A stretch of DNA of 64,000 nt from contig JAOTON010000386.1 in assembly GCA_034440635.1 (NCBI GenBank), positions 1,963,001-2,027,000 on the forward strand. The letters are read 5' to 3'. A program made the translations under genes and the position numbers. The notes beneath the pieces were generated by a model. It made no database searches. It saw only the letters and a list, made by a program, of their open reading frames with translations, and was not told where the DNA came from. The DNA is from Lepas anatifera. Its lineage: Eukaryota > Arthropoda > Thecostraca > Lepadidae. Shown here in pieces: positions 12,641-25,385 of this stretch (positions are counted from its first letter, which is position 1; each line of letters begins with the position of its first letter).

Positions 12641-13494
12641 GCCATGAGGTGACCTGAGGTTAATTGGGAAGTTGCTGGCCCCCTGCATTCAGGGGGGAAC
12701 CATCCATGACAGTCTTTGGCTGCTGTGAGTGGGACTGGTGGGACCCTTAAATCCATTAGGATTTAATTTGCCAGTTAGCGAACCCCTGGAGAAAACCGGA
12801 AAGTGTTCAAGTGTACACTGTGTACGACTTCGAGTTCACTTTGGTCAGTGGAGGTTCCTAGACTTAGAAAGGTTTGAAATAACTGGGTTCTTAAAGTAAG
12901 CCAAGGTCCATGAACTTAAGTCGATAACTTAAATCATTCATGGCTGGCTAGCTCAGATTGAAGGGAGCTGGGATCACTGCTCTGACCTAGTGGTGTATTA
13001 GGCCCTTATGGCTAGGTAAGGCCCTGTGTGCTAAACATCATCATATAAGCGAAATCAGCTAATCATCATCATATAAGCAAAATCAGTAGTCCATGTAACC
13101 ATCATGGGGCTTCCCAAAGTGTATCGGGACTTGATCTGACATGTCCTGTAGAAACCTAATCCCCAATGGCAAACATAGGCCCATTGAACGAGACGGGCCT
13201 ATTCTAAATATTCGTTGGTCTTCTAAAAACTGTTTAAGGCTCCTGAAGATAATTTTGTTCACTGATTGGGGAGAAAATAGTCCCCGTGCAGTCTCCCCGG
13301 GTCCCAGAGTGTGTTTACGATCCGTGGTTTCCGGTGGGAGTGGCGAACCTGACAGGCTTGTTGATTATATTGCATCGATAAAATAAACGCTAAAGAAATA
13401 CATTCATTTTTACCACTCCTGAGATGTATTTTAGATACATTCAAAGCTATGATCTTTCCTCATATTGTTTCAGAAAATATGAAGCTCTTATTAC

Positions 13495-14705
<1,211 letters not shown>

Positions 14706-14778
14706 AGGGGCGAACGTGGCTCGAAGGCCCACCGGGGCGCGGATTAACTGATACAGTTCGCATAAAACAATACATTAA

Positions 14779-15550
14779 AGGGAGATACGCGAACAAATTT
14801 ATTGGCCTAATCAAAAGGTCACAAAAAGTTGCTTCAGAAGTCCTCTTCTCATTTTTGCGAATTCGGCCTCCAAATGCCTTAAAATTGCTCTCAAAGTCAA
14901 CATTTCCAGACAACTTTACCGGTACACCTCATATCGGTGTATATGACGTACACACGGCCAAGGCTATCAATTTCTCTAAAAATTAGGTCATATCTATCCT
15001 AAACATTGATGTAGAACTTTGGACTGCTACAGAAAAAATACTTTAGAAAAACAACATTCCAAAACTATTTTGAAACAGAAATATAGGGCTTAAAAATCAC
15101 AATTAACCAATCAGAAGCCTAGGAATTCTTAAACCGGGGTCACGTGACCTATCTGACGAAAATTTTTTTCATCCTGAGGCTGAAGCAGAAAATGATTCAA
15201 GACCCGAGATACGAAACCGCTGAAGACTTGCGTAATTATGTTTTTCCGTTTCTAGGGCAAACTAATTCATTTTGTAGTTTCGAAAAGCTTTTTAAAATTA
15301 ATTCAAATACAAATACAGGAGAACACCCATTTTTATTACAAAAAGCATTGCTTTTCAACTTTAAATAGTTTTCGAAAAGTAAGTGATGGTTGAAGGCTTT
15401 AGCATTGTATCGGAACTGGTAATCTATATCGATAATAAGTGAGTGGCCTCCAAAAATTTTGCCGAAGGTACAAAAATAATTGATAGTTTCGTTATCAGGA
15501 TTTTTCAAATAGCAAGAAACCACAATAATAATTTTTTCGCGTATCTCCCT
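14779..15550. mobile_element. TTAA-flanked MITE, family A
   Basis: A 772-bp element with ends AGGGAGATACGCGAA and TTCGCGTATCTCCCT, flanked by TTAA on both sides (14775-14778 and 15551-15554). It has no transposase; the + frame at 15144-15368 has no recognised domain. TTAA duplication and AGGG-type ends suggest Kolobok. A lone end of the same family sits at 63687-63704. It is nested in the hAT unit. Confidence 0.9.
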
Positions 15551-15714
15551 TTAAGTGGGTAAAGAACGTAAAAATGGGCGCCCCCAGTCGGGCTAGAAAT
15601 GGCGCCCTCTGGCCATACAAGTGGCGCCCCCAGCTCTGCGCCCCCCTAGCGAAAATTCCTGGATCCGCCCCTGGGGAAACTGTATTCTACGGCGAATCCT
15701 CCGCAATCACGGCT

Positions 15715-16045
15715 TCTGTGTTGCGGTACAGTCTGTTTGCAGTGAGTGTGTGGCGGAACAGCAGAACTTGCGCGCTGTGTTGCGGTACAGTCTGTTTGCA
15801 GTGAGTGTGTGGCGGAACAGCAGAACTTGCGCGCTGTATTGCGGTACAGTCTGTTTGCAGTGAGTGTGTGGCGGAACAGCAGAACTTGCGCGCTGTATTG
15901 CGGTTCAGTCTGTTGGCAGGACAGTGTGGCGGAACAGCCTACCATACGCTGCTGTATTGCGGCACAGTCTAGTCGCCATGGCGGTTGGGACTGCCTAATC
16001 ACGGTTGCTGTATTGCGGTACAGTCTGTGTTTACACGAGCTGCAG
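15715..16045. repeat. 59-bp minisatellite, about 5.5 copies
   Basis: Units beginning TTGCGGTACAGTCTGTTTGC recur at 15721, 15780, 15839, 15898, 15957 and 16013. The first four are nearly identical and the last two diverge. It starts ~35 bp outside the hAT right target duplication, so it is host intron sequence. Open frames on both strands are period artefacts. Confidence 0.95.
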
Positions 16046-16059
16046 TATTGGCCACCCTG

Positions 16060-17229
16060 CAATAGGATAGCTGGCTAACATGCACCGTGCCAGGGTCCAC
16101 TCCTTTTTGGGCGGGGAGGGAGGACAAACTGTAAATGTTAATCTACACTGCTTGTTTTGGTGTTTTTTCGTTTTTGTTCCCTTTTTTACTTCTATTCACG
16201 CGCACTGTAGCCTCCAGCTCCAGCTCCGGGTCTCCAGTTTTGCAGGCTATTTTTCCAAGATGGCCGGAGAACCACTCTTAGCCGAACAATAATACTCGGT
16301 CACATTTGAGAACGGTTGAGGCTTTCCTGCACCAATCGACGTGTCGTTAACGGCACATCGATCGGTGAAGGAATTTGGAAAACTGATCTAAATTTGTTCG
16401 ACTTATAAACTTTCAAAATCAGACCTAAATTTTGGGATGGCCGAAATCGCGCGGTCGGATCAGTTCGCTTGCATTGGAGACCGAATGGTGACGTCACAAC
16501 GCCATATAACCGGGATGATATGTAAAGATCATCTTACATGAAGGTTACAGGTCAAAGTCATAACAGCTCTTTCAAGGTCATAGACCCCAGTGTTTTCGGT
16601 CAAATAGTGTTACCCTGTCTGACGTATAGTATCCTATGACGTCATAGGTAAGGTAACTAAATGTAAAGGTAAGGGTTAAAGGTCATGGGTAAAGGTCAAT
16701 CCTCACTTGCCCTCAAAAAGTTGCTATAGTGTACATTATAGGTAGTATACCATATTGTGACCTCATAGATCTATGACCTTGAATGGCATTGACCACAGAA
16801 CTGTAGGAACGATTCTTTGTAACCTTCCCTCTATGACCCTGGTTCGTTTTTAGCTTATTTCCGTCCTTTTCTCGCACAACCATTTACTTTTACAACAGGT
16901 CCCCTGCAGGACCAGGATTTGACGTTTCATACCTTGTTTGACCTTGAAGATATTGACCTAGCTTAATGGAATTGGTTATGATGTAGATCAACATAGCTCC
17001 CACCCACCCTCTAACCGGCATTTTTCTACGCAACTTAGTTTCCGAGATCTTAGGGGGCTTACCAGGTCCCTTTCCAGTGCGCGTTAGTGCCAGACCTCTC
17101 CCCAGTGCGGGTGTTAAAAAGTTTTTTCTTTTCTTAACTTTTTCACTTCTTCGTTTTGTGTGCTCTTTTTTTCTTTGTTAACTTTTTCATCTCGCCTCTT
17201 TCTGGGCCTGTTCGGCAAGTGTTAGTGAA
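16060..17229. other. Intronic stretch with old repeats
   Basis: No gene is seen. About 16380-16505 matches 1030-1165 and ends in a CRE-like TGACGTCA (16489). About 16540-16990 is rich in AGGTCA/TGACCT words similar to family P but without its landmarks. Confidence 0.45.
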
Positions 17230-17648
17230 AAATTAATATTTGTTTTGAGGAATGAGCTATAACAGAACAAGCAGCGTGGCGTCGAGATAAGGCCATCCCT
17301 GGACCATGGGTGGATTTAAGAGGACTGCAGCTGGGACAACTACCTCATTTCCATCTCATATTCCCCTGAAAAAACCTCGTGCTCCACCGAACTCGGCTCC
17401 CCCGAGAATGGATTTTATGGATTTGTACCGCCCTTAGGGTTTGTAGCCCTGTTATGGTTTTCCTGCTTTTATATGCTACCACAATAGGTTTTCCTTTTTA
17501 TGTGTTAAGCTTGAACCTATTTGGACATTTTTATTCAAGTTCTTTAGCATCTTTACTTTTCTGGTGTATATGTTTAATCGTTTATCTCTTGTATTTTGCC
17601 TTTTATTGAGGTCATCCCGTTGGCAATAATGCAGCTAAATAAATAAAT
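17230..17648 (+). mobile_element. Probable LINE 3' remnant with AAAT tail
   Basis: The stretch ends 'gaggtcatcccgttggcaataatgcagc' followed by an (AAAT)n-type tail (~17636-17648), as found at LINE 3' ends. No reverse transcriptase frame remains. The short hydrophobic frame at 17379-17609 is treated as non-coding. Confidence 0.45.
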
Positions 17649-17995
17649 GGGCGGATCCTGGATTTCCAATAATGTCGGGGGAGGGGGCTTACCTGGTCAG
17701 GGGTGCCATTTGGACCAATGTGCGTCACTTTTAGACAACACAACTTTTCAAAGGCGCCAATATGATAACCAGGGTGGCGATACTCGCATCCGGATGAGGT
17801 GTGAGAAGCAAACTTTCAGGGGGCGCCATCGACCTATCATGGCCGGGGGTGCCATCAACCTTTCAGGGGATGCAGTGACCATCGCCGGAGGGCCAAGTGT
17901 GGATGGAGGGCAAGTGCTCCCTACACCCCCCACCCCTATGGATCCACCGATGTCACCCAGGATGCAGAAGTCCAGGCACCTGTGATGTGTTCTCA
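17649..17995 (-). repeat. GC-rich hAT-like fragment related to 24225-24480
   Basis: It starts GGGCGGATCCTGGATTTCC, resembling a hAT end lacking its first bases. Its minus strand resembles the + strand of 24250-24350: conceptual translations share STLG.P.MVT..PERLM. This is an inverted pair of repeat fragments rather than a gene. Confidence 0.5.
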
Positions 17996-20090
17996 TCCCC
18001 AACATCATCAACGTACATATATAGATGCCATCTGAGAACAATGTGTGCCCATTTTACCTTACTTTTAGATAGCTCCCGTACATATACTCGCCAGATGCCA
18101 CTCTTAGGTCGTCCTGGTATACAAAATCAAAATTAAAACGATTTCAACACATAACCAAACCACCCTACACCCTGGCTCAACACTCCACACTCCCAAAACC
18201 ACTCCAGTAATGATAAAAACAGTTGCCCCGCAACGGGAAACCATGATAAAAAACTAAAAAACGAAATGCCAGAGGTCAAGAACATGTCAGGTTGGCTACC
18301 CACATCCCTTGATGCAACCAACATGGTTACCTGAAGCGAAATTAACTTTTGGATGAACTGAGGCTTTAAATGGCTCCCAGAATAACTGTCTTAGTGAGTG
18401 AAAAATATTCTCAAAAGTGGAATATGAAAGTAATTAAATTTACAGTGATTTGGAGACTAATGAATTACATATAGCATACTCTTAGTACGAAACAGCAAAA
18501 GGTTAAGTATATGTGCAGTGATTACAAGTTCTGTGTGCTGTAATACAAGCATGCATCCATTAGCTGAGCATATTAATCAGTCAAAAATGTTATCAAGTAC
18601 CTAATTCAAAAATACATGAAAATAATATGTGCCGTCAGAGTCTAGTACCCTTACTGCAACTGCTTGCTATGATCAATCATTGCTTAGATCATCATTGCTA
18701 AGATAGCAGACAACCACCATTTGACTGTAGCAGTCACCATGCTGAGACTTAAGCTACTTGAAGGATACATTCAATTAACACTTTGTTAAAAGAATACATA
18801 TAATTTAAATATCTCCAATGCATGCAACCAAATATAGGTACTCAGCCAGAGGACAAGTACCTCCTAATACCACAACCATCATCCAGCAAATTCTAGAAAT
18901 ATTGAAGCAGATCAATAAGCAGCACCACATTCACCTGCTGAATGGAAACTTTTGTGGAATCATTACAATTTTGTTAAGTTTGATTTGATAAAATTGACAC
19001 CAAAACTGCAGGTAGGCACCAAAGAAACCTACCTGCAGTTTACCTGACTTCATGGGCCCAAACAGCATCTAATTTTCTAGGTGCAAAGCCAAAACTTGCA
19101 ACCTCATCTCCACAGGTCTACAGTTTTGATATCTCGCATGCACATGATTAAAATGTGTGCTCTTATTGACACCCTCAAATCACACTACTCTCCTGGGCTT
19201 TTGAGATCTGGCAGAGGTCACTTTGCCCTGCGTTTCTCTGGCTGCGGCATAATATATAAGAGTTGGTAGTGGGTTTACCACTGGCAACAAAACCTCCTAT
19301 TTTGATTTAGGTCAAAATCTACAGCCTCATAGTAAGATACCCAAACAGCAGCTTCAACAACACGTATATCTGACTGCTTTCTTCTCGCTACTCCCGCGCC
19401 AGAAACGCAAAACTTTGTGGTTACCCAAGTGGCTACCTGGTGGTCCCTAATCGTAATTTTCGTTGGCGGCCTGGCTACCAGACCATCTCTAATTCCGCAA
19501 AACGAGTCCTCAAGTACAACGTAAGCACTGGATTTACTATCCTATGCAGAGTAATTTCACTATAAATCCTGATATAAATTTTAAATTTTTCTCTTTTTAT
19601 TCAAAATAAATGGCCAATTCATATAAAATAATGAATATTACCGTTTTCATGTCATCGCAATTTAGAGTACTTTTCTCATGGCTTTATATGGGTCATTTTC
19701 GTTGCCGATGTGGCTACCTACCCATCTCTAACTTAGCTGTGGAATAACGCGAGTGAGTAAGGATAAATTATTTGTCACTAATTTGCATCGTCTGTCACTA
19801 AAGTTATAATGTTACCTAAAATCAGTCAAGGTAGCATTGCATATTATGGATAGTTCTTTTACGTGGCGGTAAGATCGTGGAAATACTTGTTTTGTGCTGG
19901 TAAGTGCAATTCTTGATCTCTGTCAAATCTCCGTGATTGGCTACCTAAGTTCTGGTCCTTGAACCTCATTTGGCTACCCACGAGCGTGGGCGAGTTGGCG
20001 AGATTCTTGACCTCTGCGAAATGCAGTTGAAATGCTCAAACTTAATCGTAATTTGTTTGTTTTACTCGCTTTCTTACTTTCAAATACGTT
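17996..20090. other. AT-rich intronic stretch
   Basis: No gene is found. A loose repetition of 'ggctacct/ggctaccc' phrases occurs at 18295, 19430, 19490, 19710, 19940 and 19972, with 'cccatctctaa' beside two of them, suggesting a degenerate repeat about 260 bp long. Confidence 0.4.
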
Positions 20091-20099
20091 TTTTTTTAC

Positions 20100-21945
20100 G
20101 TTTTTATGGACTAATGCTGCTAATTAATTTTTATGAACTCTTAAACCAATGTGGCTCGGTCGCCAGAGTAACCACTTTACTAGGGTTGAAATTTTGGCCG
20201 CAGTCCAGCCAATTTTCGGCCAGGCGGATATTTCGGCGCCCTCGGTCGCATGTCGTATGTCTGCCAAGTGTTCCCTCAGACGGACGCTTTTTGGTCGGCC
20301 TGTTTTTCTCACGTAAGGAGCCACACACTGGCGTGAAGTCTCACAAACAACCCCTTTTTTATCGCATTTCTTTGATAGGATCTCTAGCTCTAACTAATAT
20401 ACTGCGGAGCGTTGGCCGCGATTTGTGGACCAGCCTTATGCCATGGGGATCAAGAACCCAACCTATTCTTTCACTGACTCCCCTCACGTAGGGGACACCG
20501 ATATATGTTGGGCTCCTTTCTTGTCCTCCAGTTTCTGAAGATGTCGTTGCTGTTGTACCTGCTGATGTTTCCTTTGGCTTTAGGGCACGTTGGATATATC
20601 CTCCGGCGTAACCATTTTCTTTGAAAACTTCTCAGAAGAAGTCAAGTTTTTCTGCTTTTGAAGCATCGTCATCGCAGATGGTGCTATCCCGACGAGACAG
20701 GCACTTGAAGGCACTCCGTTTTATGGAATTCGCGTGATGTGGGTCTGCTTTTAGGTATATACAGATTCAGGGGCGTAGCCAAGGGGGCCGGCAGGGACAG
20801 CCGCCCCCCTGAGGGTCCGAAGGGCCTCCTGAGGACACGGGCCGCGCGACGCGCGGCTCGCCCGCACTCTGCTTTGTTGCCAAATTTGAAATTTCATACC
20901 AGACAGGGCCCTCTTAAGCCCTTTTCAGCACTCTATTCTGTAACAAGCAGGGCCCTTTTTATCTATCAGAGCCCTTTTTCGCTGTCGCTGGGGCTCTTTC
21001 GGGGCGCCGCCCCCTTCCTGAGAGAAATCCTGGCTACACACCTGTACAGATTGGACGCAGTCTGTCTGAGGAAAACTTTCGTTTTCAAACGACCCTGATT
21101 TTTTATACTTCCTCATCCAAGAAAACAAGCTTCCTATCTTCCTCCGCCTCTTTGGTGAAATCTATGTTGGGGCTCGCTATGTTGATGTATTGATGAAATT
21201 CTTCCAGTTTTTTTTTTCGAAGCCGTGTTGCCAAATTATGAAATAATTATCGATGTACCGCCTCCAGTAGTTAGGTTTCAGTGGGGCTGAGGAGAAAAGA
21301 CGCTCTTATAAAGCCTCCATATATCTTATGGAGCTTATCACTTATAAGCTCGTTTGTCAATGCAACAGAAATGCTAAGTCCCATGGGTGCAGCTTCTAAC
21401 TGAAGCAATAATTCCCCTACACTGAAAATAAGAGTAGTTGGTAATTCCTTCATGAGAGTTCTAAGGAGTCCACGGATAGTTCGCACCGCTCGCGTAGGGT
21501 GTCGTCTTCTTCTGTAGGAGACAGTTCAACGTCATGGATCTGTTCAGTAAAGGTAGCGGCGTTTCTAACGGTAAATTTCGATTCTCCCAGCGCATGAAAA
21601 ATTGCTTTGGTAAGGAAGGCTTTATACTTAACTTTATACACCGGTGAGTCGATCCTGCACGATAGGGCGGAATGGAACGTCCGTCTTGTGAGTTTTTGGA
21701 AGACCATAGAGTTTGGGAGGCACTGAATGCAGGGGCATTATTGACTGCGACAGGTCGGCTGACATTGCACCTCTCTACTTCAGACTCTTGACTGCCCGCA
21801 TCCCGTTGTGTTTTTTGGTTGTGGAGTCTTTTGCGATATTTTCATACGCCCGGTCATCCAGAAGCTCATTAAGTTTTTCAATTGCTCAGAAGATAGAATG
21901 ACTACTGTGTTCCCTTTGTCGGCTGGGAGAATCATCTATTCATTC
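20100..21945 (-). pseudogene. Penelope-like retroelement (PLE), decayed RT plus GIY-YIG endonuclease
   Basis: On the minus strand the PLE order can be read in pieces, right to left. ILPADKGN-type start (~21930). PPKLYGLPKTHK (~21700). FTVRNAATFTEQIHD.EL (~21550). The position of the usual TAMGSP..V..AN, here APMGLSISVALTNE (~21360). NIDFTKEAEEDRKLVFLD (~21150). EVFKENGY (~20610). A GIY-YIG-like YVRKTGRPKSVRLREHL (~20270-20320). Frames shift and stops are frequent, and the strand of catalytic Asp motifs is broken, so it is inactive. PLEs are reverse-transcribing elements distinct from LINEs. The + strand frame at 19970-20491 is a shadow of it. A hAT MITE sits inside it. Confidence 0.88.
20768..21044. 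mobile_element. 277-bp hAT MITE with 8-bp target duplication
   Basis: It begins CAGGGGCGTAGCCAAGGGGG and ends AATCCTGGCTACACACCTG. Both sides carry TACAGATT (20760-20767 and 21045-21052). Removing the element and one duplication restores the continuous PLE reading, which confirms an insertion into the PLE. A relative lies at 48944. Confidence 0.93.
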
Positions 21946-22046
21946 ATTCATTGAGCAAAATATTATACGTTCTAGTGCTTTTCTTTGCTGACGATGGATT
22001 ATTAATGGCACAATCAGTGGAATAAGCCAGAAATTGACTCCCTTGA

Positions 22047-23434
22047 AAGGCAGTGTAACACCTTGGTGAAATCCCAGAATTTAGTATTTTTAGCCGAAAA
22101 TCATGAAAATTTCCATGATTTTTTTTTGAAAATTTACAATAGGCTCAATATTTTCATATTTAAAATGTTCCTCTATGGTAAGAAATAAGCCTCTGTCTGT
22201 GCATAACGTCATGATCTTGCAACCACTACCATATCCAATAGGCTTCAATAGATGACTTCTCACCATGACGTCAGCATGACACCACGCCAACAGCTGACAG
22301 CTGTGACCGTCTCCTTGGGTACATTTTGGGTGTATTTCAGGTAGACTTTTAGCTTTTCTCTACATAAATGTTGAGTTCCAGCACAAGTCATATGTTGAGT
22401 AGGGGAGACCGGGGCAAAGCAGACACCTTAAGTGTTTTTCTAACATGGCAAGCTCAATAGCGGGCCGAAAATGTAGAGCTATACCTACACCCTGACATAG
22501 CCTGATTAATTTTGTCTCTAAAGTAAGAGTATCAACTTTAAAAAATCATTTAGAAAAACATGACAGTAAAATTTATACGCTAATTTTGTTTGTCCGCTTT
22601 GCCCCAACTCAGGGGCATAATGGGTTTTAGGAAGGGGCAAAACGGACAGTACGACCTGCTGTCATCGGACTTTTGGCAGCCCATAAAATATATACATCCA
22701 TATCCCTGCCAGCCCGGGTAATATGGCGAAAAAAACATCATATTTTCGTTAAAGTGTCAACATCTATCAATTCAGTGCATATTTAGCCTGCTTTCATTTT
22801 GACACAAGACTGCCGCCACCCCAACCTGGACCCACTCCAGCTTTGTTTTCTCGCTGTTTCTTTGACCTCGCAATAATAATAAACTACTTAGCACACTATC
22901 CTAAATGATTGGGGTAAACCGGACCACCATACTATTTTACTTTGCACCATTCGTCCATTTTCCCCTTCTGTCTTGCCCGACAGCTACTCCGATTGAAGTT
23001 TTTACGTGTCGGAAAAAATAGCAGGCTTTGAGATTCGAAATTACCCTTGTCCTAAGCTTACACTGCCACTTATTCAGACATATCACCATCAGAATTAAAC
23101 TCAGTTTGTCACTCGAAAAAACGAAGATTTAAAACTTGTAAATATCATAATCCTAGCAGGAAATCCTTTCCAGCCAGCCCGGGTCGAAATGATGCCGCTA
23201 ACTGATGATATTGTGCTATACAGCTATATTCTGACGTCCTTGGTCTAAAACAGTAGTTCAACTTCTAAAATATAAATGGAAACACCACTAACATACCGAA
23301 ATAGCTAAAATCCGTTTAGCCCCAAAGTCCGTTTTGCCCTGGTCTCCCCTACCGGATTTTCAGGCATGCTTTTCAACTTCTATCTCAGTTATCTATCTCA
23401 GTTAAAAGTACGTAATAAAGGTGCCACATTCCCT
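22047..23434. mobile_element. TTAA-flanked MITE, family B, copy 3, split by another element
   Basis: The left end is degraded (TTGA, then AAGGCAGTGTAACACCTT); the right end is intact (AAGGTGCCACATTCCCT then TTAA at 23435). Same orientation and internal order as copy 1. The insert at 22402-23349 interrupts it; without the insert it is ~440 bp, as in copy 1. Confidence 0.87.
22402..23349. mobile_element. 948-bp TA-flanked element nested in MITE B
   Basis: The ends are GGGGAGACCGGGGCAAAGC and the complement of GGGGAGACCAGGGCAAAAC, with TA on each side (22400-22401 and 23350-23351). MITE copy 1 preserves the empty site 'attgagTAccgg' at ~1653-1664, so the insertion duplicated exactly TA. Internal 'ggggcaaaacggaca' repeats the end sequence. 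No transposase is seen. TA duplication suggests a Tc1/mariner-superfamily non-autonomous element; this class is inference. Confidence 0.85.
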
Positions 23435-23619
23435 TTAACTATGATGTAATGACATAATATACGTCTTACTGGGTAACGCCATTTGACCGGAACTATTGAG
23501 GTCAATAACTTTGAGAATGATTTTGGGTCATTCCACATAAAATAGTCCAAAAGTACAGTCATAGTCTCCGATTGGGACAAAATTTAGTGGAAGTATAGTA
23601 CCTATAGAAGGATTAATAG

Positions 23620-25383
23620 GGGAAAGTGGGGGTCACGGACACCGTGGGTAAGACGTACACCCCCTGTTTGGGACGAACTGACAGTCTATCCTTATCCTTA
23701 CCGTCTCCTTCCATAGTTTGCATCACTTCATGTCCATTACGACGGTGCTTGAAAAGCCACCTCATGTGTGGAAGTGTCCGCAGCTGATAAATAAAAATAA
23801 GTGCCACAACCGGAAAAAGCGTGTAATACGCTTCCTTTTAGCGCGCGTCGGTCGCAGAGCAGCGTTGGGTCCGGTAAGCCCTCTAGGTTTTATACAATTT
23901 TCATAAAAGTAAAAACTGCAACTCATGTGTTGTTTCACAATCGAATTCGTAAGGTCATTGCATGGATGTTCCTATAGATACTTTATTGGTATTACGTAAT
24001 ATGGCTCTTCAAGATGCTACATTTTGTTCACCGCAGTCACTGACTGTGTAATCGCAATGACGTCCGATTCATATCCAAGTTTGTTTGGGAAGAAAAAAGT
24101 GGGATAAGACGGACACCACGTGTGGGGAAAGATAAACATGATGTCCATGTTACCCCGCACAAGAGTATGTTTAATTCTACATAAGATAAGCTTAAATAAA
24201 AAAGGCTGATAGTTTTTTACACAGGGCCCGAAATGCTGGAGAACATATTATTAAATTTGGGGGTCATCCAGGGGCAGGTGTACCCCTCGACCCTCGGCAC
24301 CCCTGAAATGGTCACAGTGCCCCCTGAGAGATTGATGGGCCTCCTAAAGTGTCGCTTCCAACCACTCCCATCAGGAGTGGGGAGGGGCGCTCTTAGCCCT
24401 GCGAGAGGATTTGGCACCCACCTGATAGGTTTTGCGTTCCAAAAGTGATACCCCCTGGAAGGCACGCACCCACAGTTTTTATTTTGGGGGGCTGACAAAA
24501 GGGGCAGCAGGCTGGTGGAAGGGTCGGTGTTTTGCCTCAGGGGGCGCACTTGTTCACCCAAAGGGCGGTCAATTGTTGCATCCTGGGGGGTGGGGGGGGT
24601 GGTAAGAGCAGTGAATTATTTGCTCCACAGACCTAGTGGAATTTTTTAGGGGGCGGTGTGTTAGGTGCAGGGGCAGCAAAGTCAGTGTAGGGGGGGGGGT
24701 GGGCGGCATGTTGGGTGCAGGAGCGGAAGTCAGTGTAGCACTGTCTCTAAAAGTCAGGTGAAGGCTCATCCTTCCTCTCGATGGGCACCTTCGGCGCTCA
24801 ACATGGATGTTGAGTTTACTGTCTGCACATTGGAGTTAAAGCGTTTGGGGGCCCGGGCCCGCTGCCTCCCCCCTGGGTGCGCGCCCGCTCCCTGATCCGG
24901 ATGGCACCCACCGGCAAAGCGCCCTGCCCCCCCCGATTGGCGGTCCTGGATCAACGTATGCACAGTTCCACGGAGGCCCTTGATACTTTAATATTCTGTC
25001 ATTAAAAAATTCAGAAAAGGCATGACCCCTTTGACCCGTTGACGGAAAAAGTAAGAAAATGCCCCCTTCACCACGCCAGACGGCAGTCGCCTCGTGGGTG
25101 GATGCAGATGGAAATCTTCAAGGCCTGGTTCGATCACTTTGTTCATGTTACCCATCTTTCTCCATGGGGTGACCATGTTACCCCATTAGGTGAGGCGAAA
25201 TTGACTTTTGCTACTTTTTTCTAAACCTTACACAAATTTTCATATGATAATTACAGAAACATAACTGCTTGCACAGTGGTAGATAAATGTCAGAAGTATC
25301 TCTGAAATAGGAACGAAACAAGCTCATTAATCTATCGAAAACTCACACCATCATTACGGTGTCCGTGACTGTCCACTTTCCCT
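23620..25383. mobile_element. TA-flanked element with GGGGAAAGTGG ends
   Basis: The left end is GGGGAAAGTGGGGGTCACGG and the right end the complement of AGGGAAAGTGGACAGTCACGG, both flanked by TA (23618-23619, 25384-25385). The phrases 'aagacggacacc' and 'atgttacccc' recur inside, like the element at 22402, so the two families are probably related. It has no transposase frame. Its middle is occupied by GC-rich repeat material (24225-24960). Confidence 0.78.
24225..24960. repeat. GC-rich repeat inside the TA element
   Basis: C/G-homopolymer-rich DNA with 'ggtggcacc'/'ggggcgcc' words. 24250-24350 matches 17880-17930 in reverse complement. It is probably a degraded hAT-like insertion; the ends 'cagggcccgaaatgctgg' (~24222) and 'ggcggtcctggat' (~24940) are only suggestive. 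No gene. Confidence 0.45.
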
Positions 25384-25385
25384 TA

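Noticed and set aside
19970..20491. A 173-codon + strand gene
   Set aside because: It overlaps the minus-strand PLE endonuclease, which has recognisable motifs; the + frame has none.
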